Shown: positions 7,987 to 17,694, counted from the first letter of the stretch. The stretch is DNA of 64,000 bases from an uncultured Bacteroides sp. (GCA_900544075.1 UQTJ01000002.1:62001-126000); one strand, 5' to 3'. Notes: generated by a model not told the origin, from the letters alone. Made by a program: numbers and translations.

Positions 7987-8844
7987 ATGCTACTTACATT
8001 ATTAAACATTGCTTCGAATGTTGCATCAAAAGTAAACATCGAAGCTGTATTGGACAAATTAGTCAATTGGGGAATTGAAACAGGAAAGAACATTATCGGA
8101 GCGATAATCATCTATGTAGTAGGACGTTTCCTTATAAAACAGTTAGGACGACTTCTTACAAAGTTCCTTGAAAAACGCAAGCTTGAAATCAGTGTAAAGA
8201 CATTCCTAAAGAGTCTTCTCAGTATCACTCTTAACCTGATTCTTGCATTTGCCGTAATAGCCCGCCTCGGTGTAGAAACCACAAGCTTTGCAGCTATCCT
8301 TGCTTCTGCCGGTGTTGCCATCGGTATGGCTCTTTCAGGCAATCTTTCAAACTTTGCAGGCGGACTCATCATCCTGGTGTTCAAGCCTTTCAAGGTAGGC
8401 GATTTCATTGATGGTCCTGGAGCAAGCGGTACAGTAAAGGAAATACAGATTTTCCATACCATACTTGCAACAGTTGACAACAAAATCATCTACGTGCCGA
8501 ACGGTTCGATGAGCAGCAACGTAGTAGTGAACTACAGCAAGCAGGACACACGACGCGCAGAATGGGTTATCGGCGTTGAATATGGTGAGGACTATGAAAA
8601 GGTAAAAGCCGTAATAGAACGTATCATCAATGAAGATGAAAGAATACTCAAAGACCCTGCACCATTCATCGGTCTTGGAGCACTCTCTGCAAGCAGTGTT
8701 GATATCAAGGTACGTGCATGGGCCTCAACAGCAAATTACTGGGATGTGTACTTCGACTTCAACAAGAAAGTTTACGAAACATTCAACAAAGAAGGTATCG
8801 GATTCCCATTCCCACAGCTTACAGTTCATCAGGCAAAGGACTGA
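7987..8844 (+). CDS. MscS-family mechanosensitive ion channel
   Basis: A small-conductance mechanosensitive channel of the inner membrane, 285 aa, which normally opens under hypo-osmotic stress to release solutes. Three hydrophobic segments lie at about 30-55, 72-95 and 98-130. The third holds the Gly/Ala-rich pore helix and the MscS signature region (ALSGNLSNFAGGLIILVFKP), followed by KVGDFI and the cytoplasmic beta/alpha-beta domain ending FPFPQLTVH. The length matches canonical E. coli-type MscS. It follows the Sua5-like gene by 23 bp and precedes a strong terminator, so it probably ends that operon. Confidence 0.9.
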   Translation: MLLTLLNIASNVASKVNIEAVLDKLVNWGIETGKNIIGAIIIYVVGRFLIKQLGRLLTKFLEKRKLEISVKTFLKSLLSITLNLILAFAVIARLGVETTSFAAILASAGVAIGMALSGNLSNFAGGLIILVFKPFKVGDFIDGPGASGTVKEIQIFHTILATVDNKIIYVPNGSMSSNVVVNYSKQDTRRAEWVIGVEYGEDYEKVKAVIERIINEDERILKDPAPFIGLGALSASSVDIKVRAWASTANYWDVYFDFNKKVYETFNKEGIGFPFPQLTVHQAKD

Positions 8845-8895
8845 TTATGTGCGGAATAAACATATAGTCAAGAAAACATTTAGTCTACAATTAAA

Positions 8896-8935
8896 ACAGT
8901 CCTGTCAGGCAATTTCCGGACAGGACTGTTCTTTT
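8896..8935 (+). terminator. Rho-independent terminator
   Basis: ACAGTCCTGTC (8896-8906) pairs perfectly with GACAGGACTGT (8919-8929), followed by TCTTTTTATC. It ends the mscS transcript and faces the convergent DUF2723 gene. Confidence 0.85.
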
Positions 8936-8948
8936 TATCTTTTATATT

Positions 8949-11900
8949 TCACTTCCCTTGTCTGATTTTGTCTAAAAACTTTGCATATTCGCTCAGTCCG
9001 AGAGAAGTAAACCTTTCTTCTGCCAAATTCAAAATTTCATCATATTCTTCTCCGGTAAAATCCTTATCAAGATTATAAATGGTGCGTAAAAGGTCATCCA
9101 TATAATCAACAAAATCACTGTCATCAAAAGACAAGTACCATAAGGCATATTCCATACGCGAATGCATAACCTCACTATATACTCCATTATAAACAGAATC
9201 ACCGGCCAACAATGCCAAACGGTCTGAACATGAATATCCTTCCAGTACAATATCCTTATTTGATATTTCATCAAGACACTTTGCAGCAATGGCAGAACTG
9301 CGTACGCTATCTCCTGAAGCACGAATCCACTCTGCAGCCTCACAAATCATTCTCTGTAGAGTAATAGCCATACGTCTGTTGGTCTCATCAAAGTATATTG
9401 AATTATCGGATAAACCACCATAAGAATATTTGTTCATTATATTGTCATAACATCTGTCTGCATCTATTGTAGTTTCAAGTTTACGTGCATTGAACGGAAC
9501 AATTCTTTGCGCCATACCTTCAAGCACCAGATAATCATTCAAGTCGAGATACTCTTCTATACGCATTGATTTTGCCACATACAGAGGACGCTCCCAGTTG
9601 CAGTTGCTTATAAAGTCTGCAAGTATAATACCACTTCGCGTCAGATATGATTTTCCTTTCAGACTCACAACCATGGTTTCCGGTATCTCCATCCCCTCAG
9701 GAATGTACATCCCGGAGCGTCTTACTGCATCAGCATCTATACTGAAGTGTATTTCATCGGTAGGAATGCACCTCATGGACTCATCATCGGAAGTCAGCCA
9801 GTAACGGACTATATTCTTCCACTCCCACGGGTCCTTTCCAAAAGGATATTCTCCGGGATGCGAATCATAATATTCTTCTATCTGTTCCTTTATGGTAACC
9901 GGATTTCCATCATCCGAATACCCCGTAACGGGATTCACACGCACCACATCATTCACCCCATCCCTGTAATATTCCCTCGCAAAAGAAACTGGCAGTCCGG
10001 GAGAATTATGAGCCGGACGACACATCTGGTCTACATACCATCCTCCGGTGAGATACATCAGATTGCATACACGCACATCGGTACGCACTCCTTCCACCTC
10101 CTGAGCATACCAAAGCGGGAAAGTTTCATTATCTCCATTCACAAAAAGCACAGGATTTCCCTTTTCCTGAAGTGTATTAAGATAGTTGTAGCCCATATCA
10201 CGACAAAGATAGCGGTTACTCCTGTCGTGGTCATCCCATGTCTGCGAAACAATAAGTAAAACAAGGCCGATACACACAAGGGCAGAAACTGCAAGACCTG
10301 TAAAATTATTTATCCTTCGGAACATTGCCTTTACACCATAATAGAGAGAAGCAGCACCAAGCCCCATCCATATGGCAAAAGCATAAAACGACCCGGAATA
10401 GGCATAATCTCTTTCACGAGGCTGAGTGGGAACCTGATTAATATATAACACAATAGCCAGTCCCGTCATCAAGAACAATATCATGACTATATTAAACTGC
10501 CGTTTTCCACCAGCACCTTTTCCTACCTGCCACAGCATACCCATTATCCCGAATATCAACGGCAAGGCATAATAGACATTTCTTCCTTTGTTGTTCTTCA
10601 GGTTGGAAGGAAGAAAATCATTGTCAGGTACCAACAGTCTGTCTATAAAACCTATTCCTGTAATCCAGTTACCGTTTATCTTGTCACCATATCCCTGAAT
10701 ATCATTCTGGCGACCTACAAAGTTCCACAGGAAATATCTCCAGTACATATAATTGACCTGATACGAGAGAAAATACTTAACATTATCCCAGAATGTAGGA
10801 ACCGTAACAGATACATTCTCTCCTCTCGACTTGTCAAAATAAGTAACCTGCTTCCCTTTCATTCCTCCGGGAATCCATGCTTTATATTGCTCAGCGTGAC
10901 TCTCGCTGTACATTCTTGGAAAAAACATATATGTGACATCTTCATACGTTGGGCTGATTTTGCGTCCTGTAACTACATATTTCTCATCTTTGCGAGTCTT
11001 GGCTGTATCAGTAGTCCAGTCTTTTCTTCTGTAGATATCTTCCGTTTCTTTATAGTCATACATCAGATGACCGCCCTCCTCTTTCAAGGCACGTACTGAA
11101 GCAAAAGACTGCCCGTAAAGCAAAGGTGTATCGCCATACTGTTCACGTCCCAGATAATCACGAAGGGTAAAAGGGTCCTCAGGCGACTGCTGGTCCATAG
11201 GTGTATTGTCGGACGAGCGTATCAGTATAAGAGCGTATGAACTGTAGCCCACTGTAAGCATAAGCATACTGAAACTGAGGACATACGACACTCGCCACAG
11301 TTTCTTATGAGCTATTTTCTTTACAATAAGCCATAACATTGCAGCAAGTATGATGGAAATAAAAACTGTCACTATAAATCCACCCTGCACCGTCACTCCC
11401 AACATCAATACAGAAAGATATATTAAGAGCATCACAGTGCGGATATTCCGCATCATCACACTTTCAATACAAGCCATCAGAAGCAAAACGAAAAGAAACG
11501 CGGAATATACTATCATCCCGGTGTCATATCCGGCATCAAGACTATTGGCAAAGAACAGTTCAAACAATCCTGCCATCTTCATCACTCCCGGAACTACTCC
11601 ATAAAGCACAGCCGCGATTATCAGCATACTGACGACAAGTGACAGCAGCAACCCTTTAAGTCCTGTATTTGAGAATTTACGATAATAAGCCACTAATACA
11701 ACAGCAGGTATGCACAACAGATTCAGCAGATGAACACCTATTGACAAACCTATAATATAGGCCATAAGGACAATCCACCTGTCAGAAGAAATACTGTCCG
11801 ACTCTTCATCCCATTTCAGAATAATCCATACGGTAAGTGCTGTAAGGAAAGACGAGAAAGAATATACCTCACCCTCCACTGCCGAAAACCAGAAGGTATC

Positions 11901-12308
11901 TGTAAAAGCATATGCCAGTGCTCCGGTAAATCCACACAGCATAATCAAAGCTATGGAATCTGCCGAGTACTCACTCTTCGGCTTACCTGCATAAATTAAA
12001 GATGATGCAAAATATGTAATAGTAAGAAACAGGAAAAAGATACATCCCGCGCTGAGAAGGGCATTCATTACATTAATGCAATATGCCACATCCTGAGGCG
12101 AAGATGCAAAAAGTGAAAATACATTTCCTGCCAGCATAAAGAATGGAGCTCCTGGCGGATGACCAACCTCAAGACGCGAAGCAGAAAGAATAAACTCGGG
12201 ACAATCCCAGAAACTGGCGGACGGTTCTACTGTCAGTATATAAACCACAGCAGATAAAAGAAACGCTATCAGTCCGCAAATAAGATTAACTCGTTTGTAA
12301 TTACACAT
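8949..12308 (-). CDS. DUF2723 / GT117 polytopic membrane protein
   Basis: A 1119-aa inner-membrane protein with about 12 hydrophobic helices in its N-terminal half and a soluble C-terminal part. The N-terminus carries the DUF2723 signature: TVEPSASFWDCPEFI, then SRLEVGHPPGAPFFML, resembling the first extracytoplasmic loop of protein O-mannosyltransferases with a likely catalytic Asp in FWDCPE. The family is placed in glycosyltransferase family 117 and is typical of Bacteroidetes; a role in protein O-glycosylation or envelope glycan assembly is plausible, but the substrate is unproven. Later features are RERDYAYSGSFYAF and NGDNETFPLWYAQEVEGVR, both common in the family. It has its own promoter-like TAACTTTG 17-28 bp before the start. 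Confidence 0.85.
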   Translation of the reverse strand: MCNYKRVNLICGLIAFLLSAVVYILTVEPSASFWDCPEFILSASRLEVGHPPGAPFFMLAGNVFSLFASSPQDVAYCINVMNALLSAGCIFFLFLTITYFASSLIYAGKPKSEYSADSIALIMLCGFTGALAYAFTDTFWFSAVEGEVYSFSSFLTALTVWIILKWDEESDSISSDRWIVLMAYIIGLSIGVHLLNLLCIPAVVLVAYYRKFSNTGLKGLLLSLVVSMLIIAAVLYGVVPGVMKMAGLFELFFANSLDAGYDTGMIVYSAFLFVLLLMACIESVMMRNIRTVMLLIYLSVLMLGVTVQGGFIVTVFISIILAAMLWLIVKKIAHKKLWRVSYVLSFSMLMLTVGYSSYALILIRSSDNTPMDQQSPEDPFTLRDYLGREQYGDTPLLYGQSFASVRALKEEGGHLMYDYKETEDIYRRKDWTTDTAKTRKDEKYVVTGRKISPTYEDVTYMFFPRMYSESHAEQYKAWIPGGMKGKQVTYFDKSRGENVSVTVPTFWDNVKYFLSYQVNYMYWRYFLWNFVGRQNDIQGYGDKINGNWITGIGFIDRLLVPDNDFLPSNLKNNKGRNVYYALPLIFGIMGMLWQVGKGAGGKRQFNIVMILFLMTGLAIVLYINQVPTQPRERDYAYSGSFYAFAIWMGLGAASLYYGVKAMFRRINNFTGLAVSALVCIGLVLLIVSQTWDDHDRSNRYLCRDMGYNYLNTLQEKGNPVLFVNGDNETFPLWYAQEVEGVRTDVRVCNLMYLTGGWYVDQMCRPAHNSPGLPVSFAREYYRDGVNDVVRVNPVTGYSDDGNPVTIKEQIEEYYDSHPGEYPFGKDPWEWKNIVRYWLTSDDESMRCIPTDEIHFSIDADAVRRSGMYIPEGMEIPETMVVSLKGKSYLTRSGIILADFISNCNWERPLYVAKSMRIEEYLDLNDYLVLEGMAQRIVPFNARKLETTIDADRCYDNIMNKYSYGGLSDNSIYFDETNRRMAITLQRMICEAAEWIRASGDSVRSSAIAAKCLDEISNKDIVLEGYSCSDRLALLAGDSVYNGVYSEVMHSRMEYALWYLSFDDSDFVDYMDDLLRTIYNLDKDFTGEEYDEILNLAEERFTSLGLSEYAKFLDKIRQGK

Positions 12309-12328
12309 AACTTTCTCTGTTTTTCAGA

Positions 12329-12336
12329 CAAAGTTA
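12329..12336 (-). promoter_or_regulatory. -7 box TAACTTTG for the DUF2723 gene
   Basis: On the minus strand TAACTTTG fits TAnnTTTG and lies 21 bp upstream of the ATG at 12308, implying a very short leader. No good -33 TTTG at the usual distance was found. Confidence 0.45.
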
Positions 12337-12488
12337 GTGTGTTCATCAAATGTCAGGCTAAAGTCGGTACGGACATAAGCATACTAATCAATAGGAACTA
12401 CACATCTGTATATTAATACTTTACGCTGCATAAAGCCTAAAGAATATGCGGACATTTACATTCCGAATACAAGTTTTAAGCAACAGAA

Positions 12489-13658
12489 TCATACTGTCTT
12501 TGGGGAAATACCGGCAGCATAAGCTGATTCTATTTTCTTTTGAATCCTGAACTTGGCTTTGGTCACAGAGCCGGGAGAAATCCCATAAAACACAGCCATC
12601 TGTCCTGTAGTAAATCCAAGTTTTGTCAGGCAGCATATCTCCCTGTCGCGTTCGGTCAGCCCACCTGCATAATCAAGAGTTTCAGAGAATCCGGGATATA
12701 ATGTTTCAGCAAATAAAAAAAGACAATTCCATTCATCAGATGTTTTCACAGGCATATACGATGGCGCTGACTTCATCCTATTAATAATCGTCACTGCAGA
12801 AATATTAGTATCAGACAGTAACTGATGCTCACGCCATTTCAGCTGTTTTTCCTGTTCGTACAACTCTGATTCACGATTTTCATAATAACACTTTCTGTCA
12901 ATGCTCTCCTGCTTAATATCCGTAAGACAGTCCTCAGCCTTCCGTCTGCCACGGTAAAAGAAGAAAGACAAGGCAGACAAAACTCCTATAATAAAAACCA
13001 CAGAAGATATATTGACAATCATATTCATTTCGGCTTTCTCTTTCCTAAGCAGATATTTTTCATGCAAAAAATCAGCCTCCAACGACATTAGCTGCTCCCT
13101 GCATTTCAGACTACCGAGAGAATCAGCTTTCACTGTATTAACAATTGAGCTGAAATCATCTTCTTTCGTATTTAACGAATACAGTCCATAATCATCCTTG
13201 AAAATGTTTTGCAAACCTTTTGCAAAAGACATCTGCTGATACTTATTGATAAAATACATAGCCGTATCCTTCTGATTAAGCATCATATAGTCAAGACCAA
13301 GCCTTGCAGCAGACTCGCACAAAAGTTTGTCATCTTCCATTCTTCGGGCAATATTGTAACATTCACGATGATTCTCTACCGCTTTATCGTACATTCCATA
13401 TCTGAAATGGAAATCTCCCAACCGTGTGTACGCCGACACCTTCTGCACCGTATCCTGCCTTTCCTTAAGCATATCTATGGCGCTAAGATAGCATATCATT
13501 GCATTTTCGGCATCACCTTCAGCCTCGTAAGCTTTTGCACGGTCGAACAATACTGCAATATCGCATGACGAATCAGTATAGCCATTACCGCCGGAATTGC
13601 ATGAAACAATAACGCAGCATAACAAAAATGAAAATATAAACGATAGAATATGTTTCAT
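12489..13658 (-). CDS. Membrane-anchored TPR regulator with LuxR-like HTH
   Basis: A 389-aa one-protein signalling candidate. The N-terminus is a lipoprotein-like signal (LLCCVIVSC, Cys20), although it could also act as an anchor. Residues about 35-150 are TPR-like (ENAMICYLSAIDMLKE, AYTRLGDFHFRYGMYDKA). One transmembrane helix lies near 205-230 (VNISSVVFIIGVLSALSFFF), a coiled coil follows, and the C-terminus holds a LuxR/sigma-like HTH: LTERDREICCLTKLGF, then GISPGSVTKAKFRIQKKI. Periplasmic TPR, TM and cytoplasmic HTH in one chain suggest a sensor that binds DNA from the membrane. A good promoter precedes it. The ligand and targets are unknown. Confidence 0.75.
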   Translation of the reverse strand: MKHILSFIFSFLLCCVIVSCNSGGNGYTDSSCDIAVLFDRAKAYEAEGDAENAMICYLSAIDMLKERQDTVQKVSAYTRLGDFHFRYGMYDKAVENHRECYNIARRMEDDKLLCESAARLGLDYMMLNQKDTAMYFINKYQQMSFAKGLQNIFKDDYGLYSLNTKEDDFSSIVNTVKADSLGSLKCREQLMSLEADFLHEKYLLRKEKAEMNMIVNISSVVFIIGVLSALSFFFYRGRRKAEDCLTDIKQESIDRKCYYENRESELYEQEKQLKWREHQLLSDTNISAVTIINRMKSAPSYMPVKTSDEWNCLFLFAETLYPGFSETLDYAGGLTERDREICCLTKLGFTTGQMAVFYGISPGSVTKAKFRIQKKIESAYAAGISPKTV

Positions 13659-13684
13659 AGGACACAGTACTTATTTATACAACG

Positions 13685-13716
13685 CAAATGTAACATTAAT
13701 ATCCGCATATAACAAA
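13685..13716 (-). promoter_or_regulatory. Bacteroidota promoter for the TPR-HTH gene
   Basis: On the minus strand a TTTG (13713-13716) is followed after exactly 20 bp by TACATTTG (13685-13692), matching the TTTG-N20-TAnnTTTG consensus. The predicted leader is about 20 nt. Confidence 0.7.
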
Positions 13717-13784
13717 TCATCCGACTTGATAAAGCTATCAAGCCGGATGAAACAAAAGATATTGTATATGAAAGATGAAAATGA

Positions 13785-15404
13785 TTAAAAATGTACACCA
13801 AATGTCATTAATGCCTGATGACGCTCATTAGTCAAACGTGCAGGCGCCAGACTTGAATCACTAAATGGATAAAAGTCCGATTTATAAAGATTATATTTAT
13901 ATGCTAAATCCACATAAAATATACGTCCTGCATATCCCAAACCTACAGTAACAGTGTTCTGACTATACTTGTTATTATACTCTACATCAGTACGCATATC
14001 GTTGGAAGCCAAGGCCTTGTATGCAGTTTTCTTGAATGCCTGTGAAGAGAAATTATATCCGGCTCTTACACTGAATGCAGGGGTAATTCTTGTTTCCATA
14101 CCCAACCTCAATGTATGCAAACCTTTTACGTCTTCATTTATAACCTCGTTCATCTCAGTCATTGCATAACCGTCATAGTAATACAGCTTACTATGATTAT
14201 GTGCAGCAAACTCATACTCTGCCCCTACAGCCATAATACCACCAAAAACTGTTCCCATATTCACGTTAAACTTCCATGGTGTAGTAAGTCTGTAATCCTG
14301 CATTGTTTCGCCGCCTACATAATCATATACATTTTCATTAATTTTATCTATTTCCTCTTCTACTACATTTTTATCTTTATTATATACCTGATAGGTAATT
14401 TCAGAATAGATTGAAGAATTATACTTATCAGTCAATGTGTACCATGTAGGAGTATGTATAGCAAATCCGAAACGGAAAGCAGAATCATCTATTGGTCGGA
14501 AAATAGCACCAAGCTTTAAATCAAATCCGGTACCGGTGGTTCTATGGGTATTATTCAACTGATAAAAGCCTCCATGATTTAGAGTTATGCCGGATTCTTC
14601 AGATTGGCTATTAATTGATTCTTCATAAAGAGTAGTACGCCTGTAATCAACCTCATATACTCCCAATGTAGCACCGAAATACATTTTGTCCTGAACATTG
14701 AATGACACATTGAAATCATACTGTTGTATGCCACCTTCCTCACGGCTGTTATAGTAATTCTGGTCACCATTCCACCCTTTTAATTCTGAAGTAACAGCAT
14801 CCATACCTACAAGTCCTGTTCTGACTCCCATCACTCCCAGATATGGATAATTCACATTATTATATGGGTTCTGTATTCCATCAACATCACCATAATTATA
14901 TATATCATCAATCTCAGACAACGCTCCGACAGTTCCTCCTATCATGTTTGCCATCTGCCAAGTCTGCGACAATCCATCAAGAAATCCCCCTGAAGAAAAA
15001 ATCTTATTCAGATTGTTGCTTTTATGATAATTGAATCCGAAGTTCAGATAACGCAGGTTTGTTCTGTTTCCAATCTTTGTTGAATAGACAAAACCTATCT
15101 GGTCGAAAGACATATTGTTCTTCTTTTCTTTCATGGTAACCCCGGTAAAATCACTTTTCACATGGGTACTGTTGAAACTGAAAGATGTTGAAACATCATG
15201 CCCTCTAAACAATGCTATACCGGCCGGATTTGTTCCTATGACAGATATATCAGCTCCCAAAGCGCCCATAGCACCACCCATACCTACAAATCTGGCAGTT
15301 CCGTTCAATTCACTTTCAGAGAAACGAAAAGCATCATATTGAGTCTGCGCACCGGCTGATACTGCAACCATCGCAGCACATAAAAATATATACTTGGTTT
15401 TCAT
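13785..15404 (-). CDS. FadL/OmpP1-like outer-membrane beta-barrel protein
   Basis: This 539-aa protein has a Sec signal peptide (MKTKYIFLCAAMVAVSAGAQ) and ends in a beta-strand with aromatic C-terminus (LMTFGVHF), both typical of outer-membrane barrels. The mature N-terminus (NGTARFVGMGGAMGALGADI, then NPAGIALFRG) is the characteristic FadL/PorV-type plug region. Alternating aromatic strands continue throughout (FNFGFNYHKSNN, KLGAIFRPIDDSAFRFGFAI). Members transport hydrophobic compounds or act in type IX-related assembly; the substrate here is not determinable. The start lies 26 bp downstream of the W/Y-rich secreted protein gene on the same strand, so the two probably share a transcript. 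Confidence 0.8.
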   Translation of the reverse strand: MKTKYIFLCAAMVAVSAGAQTQYDAFRFSESELNGTARFVGMGGAMGALGADISVIGTNPAGIALFRGHDVSTSFSFNSTHVKSDFTGVTMKEKKNNMSFDQIGFVYSTKIGNRTNLRYLNFGFNYHKSNNLNKIFSSGGFLDGLSQTWQMANMIGGTVGALSEIDDIYNYGDVDGIQNPYNNVNYPYLGVMGVRTGLVGMDAVTSELKGWNGDQNYYNSREEGGIQQYDFNVSFNVQDKMYFGATLGVYEVDYRRTTLYEESINSQSEESGITLNHGGFYQLNNTHRTTGTGFDLKLGAIFRPIDDSAFRFGFAIHTPTWYTLTDKYNSSIYSEITYQVYNKDKNVVEEEIDKINENVYDYVGGETMQDYRLTTPWKFNVNMGTVFGGIMAVGAEYEFAAHNHSKLYYYDGYAMTEMNEVINEDVKGLHTLRLGMETRITPAFSVRAGYNFSSQAFKKTAYKALASNDMRTDVEYNNKYSQNTVTVGLGYAGRIFYVDLAYKYNLYKSDFYPFSDSSLAPARLTNERHQALMTFGVHF

Positions 15405-15430
15405 ATTCGCTTTTTAAAATTTTCTTCAAC

Positions 15431-16663
15431 TTATCTTCTTCTTACTCCGCCACCGGACCTTGAGCTACCGGAAGTACCATAATTTCTTGAAGAGCTACCG
15501 CTTGTAGTAGTAGAACGATAACTGCTTCCACCATAATTACGGGTAGTAGTCGTAACATTACTTCTATTTGAATTATAGTTGTTTCTGTTAGAATTATAAG
15601 TTCCGTTGTTTACGTTGTAATTTCTATTCGAATTTACCCTTGTACTGCTTGGGCGTGTATAGTTACTTTCCCTGTTGTTAGTCATACTTGGGCGGGTATA
15701 AACTCTCGAAGTAGAAGTACGAGTATTAGGAGTTCCTACACGTACAGAAGAATTTGAGTTTCCGCTTCCTCTAACAACTCTACCACCTGTTCTACCGTTA
15801 TTATCCCGGGTATTTACAATTCTCGAATAACTATTATTTCCTACACCGGACTGTGTATTTCTGTAACTGATATTTCTACCGGAATATCCATATTCAGCTT
15901 TTCGTGTATTGTAGTTATAATGTACCGGTCTGCTCCATCCATAATAAGGATAATGATGGTGATGATACCATCCGGCTCCCCAGTAGCCGCCCCAATAGCC
16001 TGCATACCATGGAGAATACCATCCTCCGTAATACCAAGGCGAGTACCATGATGAATACCATGGAGAGTGCCAGCTAAAGCTGAATCCCCAACCCGGGCCA
16101 TAGAAACCTGACGACCATCTCCAGTCCCACCACAGGCGGTTGGTATATGTAGGGAATACATAGGCATACATTCCGTCGTCATATACATTCCAGTCCCATG
16201 AAGGCAACGCGCCATAAACCACGTCCCAATAAAGCGGACTGCTTATAGGTATGGCATAACGCGGATTACGGAAGCGCACAAGTCGCATGGCATATTCATA
16301 GTCCATATCCGAACCCTGGAATCCGTTCACCCATTCGCCACGTTCTCCATATGGTTTTTCTTCTATATAAAGAGTATCATTCTCATATGTAAAAGTATTG
16401 TCGCGCGATGTATAACGGCGGTTATACTCATCAACATCACGTACATTTCCCTTCACATCTTTCACAACTATAGCCGTATTTGCCGGCATCTCGTTCACCG
16501 TTTTGTTTGAGACTTCCTTAGGTACCACTCCAACCTTCTGACTCACCTCTGTCTTTTTCTCCTTCTTAGGGATAAAATAAAGGTCGTCAGTACTCTGCGC
16601 CATTGCCAACCACGGCAGGAAAGCAAACAGCATGGAAGCCAGTACTTTTCTTCTCATCTTCAT
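15431..16663 (-). CDS. Secreted W/Y/G-rich, low-complexity protein
   Basis: A 410-aa exported protein with a Sec signal peptide (AFLPWLAMAQ cleavage region). Residues about 20-130 are ordinary mixed sequence ending in YAMRLVRFRNPRYAI. Residues about 165-235 are extremely rich in Trp, Tyr, Gly and Ser (SPWYSSWYSPWYYGG and similar) and include a run of four His. From about 250 to the end the chain is Asn/Ser/Arg/Thr/Gly-rich, probably disordered, closing with GGGVRRR. I know no catalytic family with this pattern; a surface, adhesive or metal-binding role is possible. It is the promoter-proximal partner of the FadL-like gene, and an 8-bp-period array sits directly before its start. Confidence 0.7.
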   Translation of the reverse strand: MKMRRKVLASMLFAFLPWLAMAQSTDDLYFIPKKEKKTEVSQKVGVVPKEVSNKTVNEMPANTAIVVKDVKGNVRDVDEYNRRYTSRDNTFTYENDTLYIEEKPYGERGEWVNGFQGSDMDYEYAMRLVRFRNPRYAIPISSPLYWDVVYGALPSWDWNVYDDGMYAYVFPTYTNRLWWDWRWSSGFYGPGWGFSFSWHSPWYSSWYSPWYYGGWYSPWYAGYWGGYWGAGWYHHHHYPYYGWSRPVHYNYNTRKAEYGYSGRNISYRNTQSGVGNNSYSRIVNTRDNNGRTGGRVVRGSGNSNSSVRVGTPNTRTSTSRVYTRPSMTNNRESNYTRPSSTRVNSNRNYNVNNGTYNSNRNNYNSNRSNVTTTTRNYGGSSYRSTTTSGSSSRNYGTSGSSRSGGGVRRR

Positions 16664-16668
16664 ATCTT

Positions 16669-16700
16669 TGTAAGTTTTTAAGTTTATAAGTTAGTAGCTT
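16669..16700. repeat. 8-bp-period array in the leader of the secreted-protein gene
   Basis: Plus-strand octamers TGTAAGTT (16669), TTTAAGTT (16677), TATAAGTT (16685) and AGTAGCTT (16693) correspond to an A-rich leader (AACTTATA-type) on the minus-strand mRNA just before the ATG. A minus-strand TATATTTG -7 box lies at 16727-16734. Confidence 0.6.
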
Positions 16701-16799
16701 TTTTACATCATGCTTTTATTCACGTACAAATATAAGATGATAAAATCATACCATGTATAGAATTTCCCTAATATATCATAGGGATTTCCCTATTTTGAG

Positions 16800-16807
16800 T
16801 ATCTTTG
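16800..16807 (+). promoter_or_regulatory. -7 box TATCTTTG for prmA
   Basis: TATCTTTG lies 30 bp before the prmA ATG at 16838. It overlaps the apparent TTG start of a longer reading frame, which argues against that longer start. Confidence 0.6.
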
Positions 16808-16837
16808 CGTCATAAATTAAACAAAAAATATCCACAT

Positions 16838-17683
16838 ATGAAATACTTTGAAGTTACATTTTCCGCTAATCCATGTAATGAAACTATTACAGACATCCTT
16901 TCCGCACTTACAGCTGAGATTGGTTTTGAAAGTTTTGTAGAATGCGAAGGAGGCATGCAAGCATATATACAACAGTCACTTTTCGACGAAGAGGCACTCA
17001 AAAACATAGTAGCCGACTTCCCTATTCCAGATACAAAGATAACATACACCATCACAGAACCTGAAGACAAGGACTGGAACGAAGAATGGGAAAAGAACTT
17101 CTTCCAACCTATAGTAATAGAAGACAGATGCGTGATACACAGCACTTTCCACAAGGACTATCCTAAGGCAGAATATGACATCGTAATCAATCCGCAGATG
17201 GCTTTCGGAACAGGACATCATGAAACTACAAGTTCCATACTTGGAGAACTGCTTGACGCAGACCTGAAAGGCAAATCTGTACTCGACATGGGATGCGGAA
17301 CTTCAATTCTTGCAATCCTTGCAAGCATGAGAGGTGCAGACCCGGTAACAGCTATCGACATCGACGACTGGTGTGTAAACAATTCGCGCGACAACATAGC
17401 ACTTAACAACATCAACAATATCACAGTGGAATTAGGCGACGCATCGCTTCTCGAAGGACGCAAGCCATTCGATGTAATAATAGCAAACATCAACAGAAAT
17501 ATCCTCCTGAACGATATGGCCGCCTACACAGCATGTATGCACAAAGGCTCGGAAATATACATGAGCGGATTCTATGTACAGGATATAGATGCCATCCGTA
17601 GCAAAGGGGAAAGCCTCGGACTCAAGTTTGTACATTACCGTGAGAAAAACAACTGGGCTGCAGTGAAGCTTATAATGGAATGA
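16838..17683 (+). CDS. prmA: Ribosomal protein L11 methyltransferase
   Basis: This SAM-dependent methyltransferase (281 aa) trimethylates ribosomal protein L11. The N-terminal substrate-recognition domain (about 1-95) is followed by a family-typical linker (DWNEEWEKNFFQPI). The Rossmann domain shows NPQMAFGTGHHETT, the SAM-binding GKSVLDMGCGTSILAI (motif I), ITVELGDASLL, and the NPPY-like IIANINRNIL. ATG 16838 (MKYFEVTF) is chosen because an upstream TTG would overlap the promoter. The gene is monocistronic: own promoter, then a very long inverted-array terminator. It marks the left edge of the accessory island. Confidence 0.93.
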   Translation: MKYFEVTFSANPCNETITDILSALTAEIGFESFVECEGGMQAYIQQSLFDEEALKNIVADFPIPDTKITYTITEPEDKDWNEEWEKNFFQPIVIEDRCVIHSTFHKDYPKAEYDIVINPQMAFGTGHHETTSSILGELLDADLKGKSVLDMGCGTSILAILASMRGADPVTAIDIDDWCVNNSRDNIALNNINNITVELGDASLLEGRKPFDVIIANINRNILLNDMAAYTACMHKGSEIYMSGFYVQDIDAIRSKGESLGLKFVHYREKNNWAAVKLIME

Positions 17684-17694
17684 TAATTTCTACC

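Noticed and set aside
15841..16215. 124-codon ORF inside the W/Y-rich gene
   Set aside because: It is an alternative frame of the low-complexity region; the repeats keep several frames open by chance.
16805..16837. TTG start for prmA
   Set aside because: It overlaps the TATCTTTG box and lacks translation signals; ATG 16838 begins the typical PrmA N-terminus.
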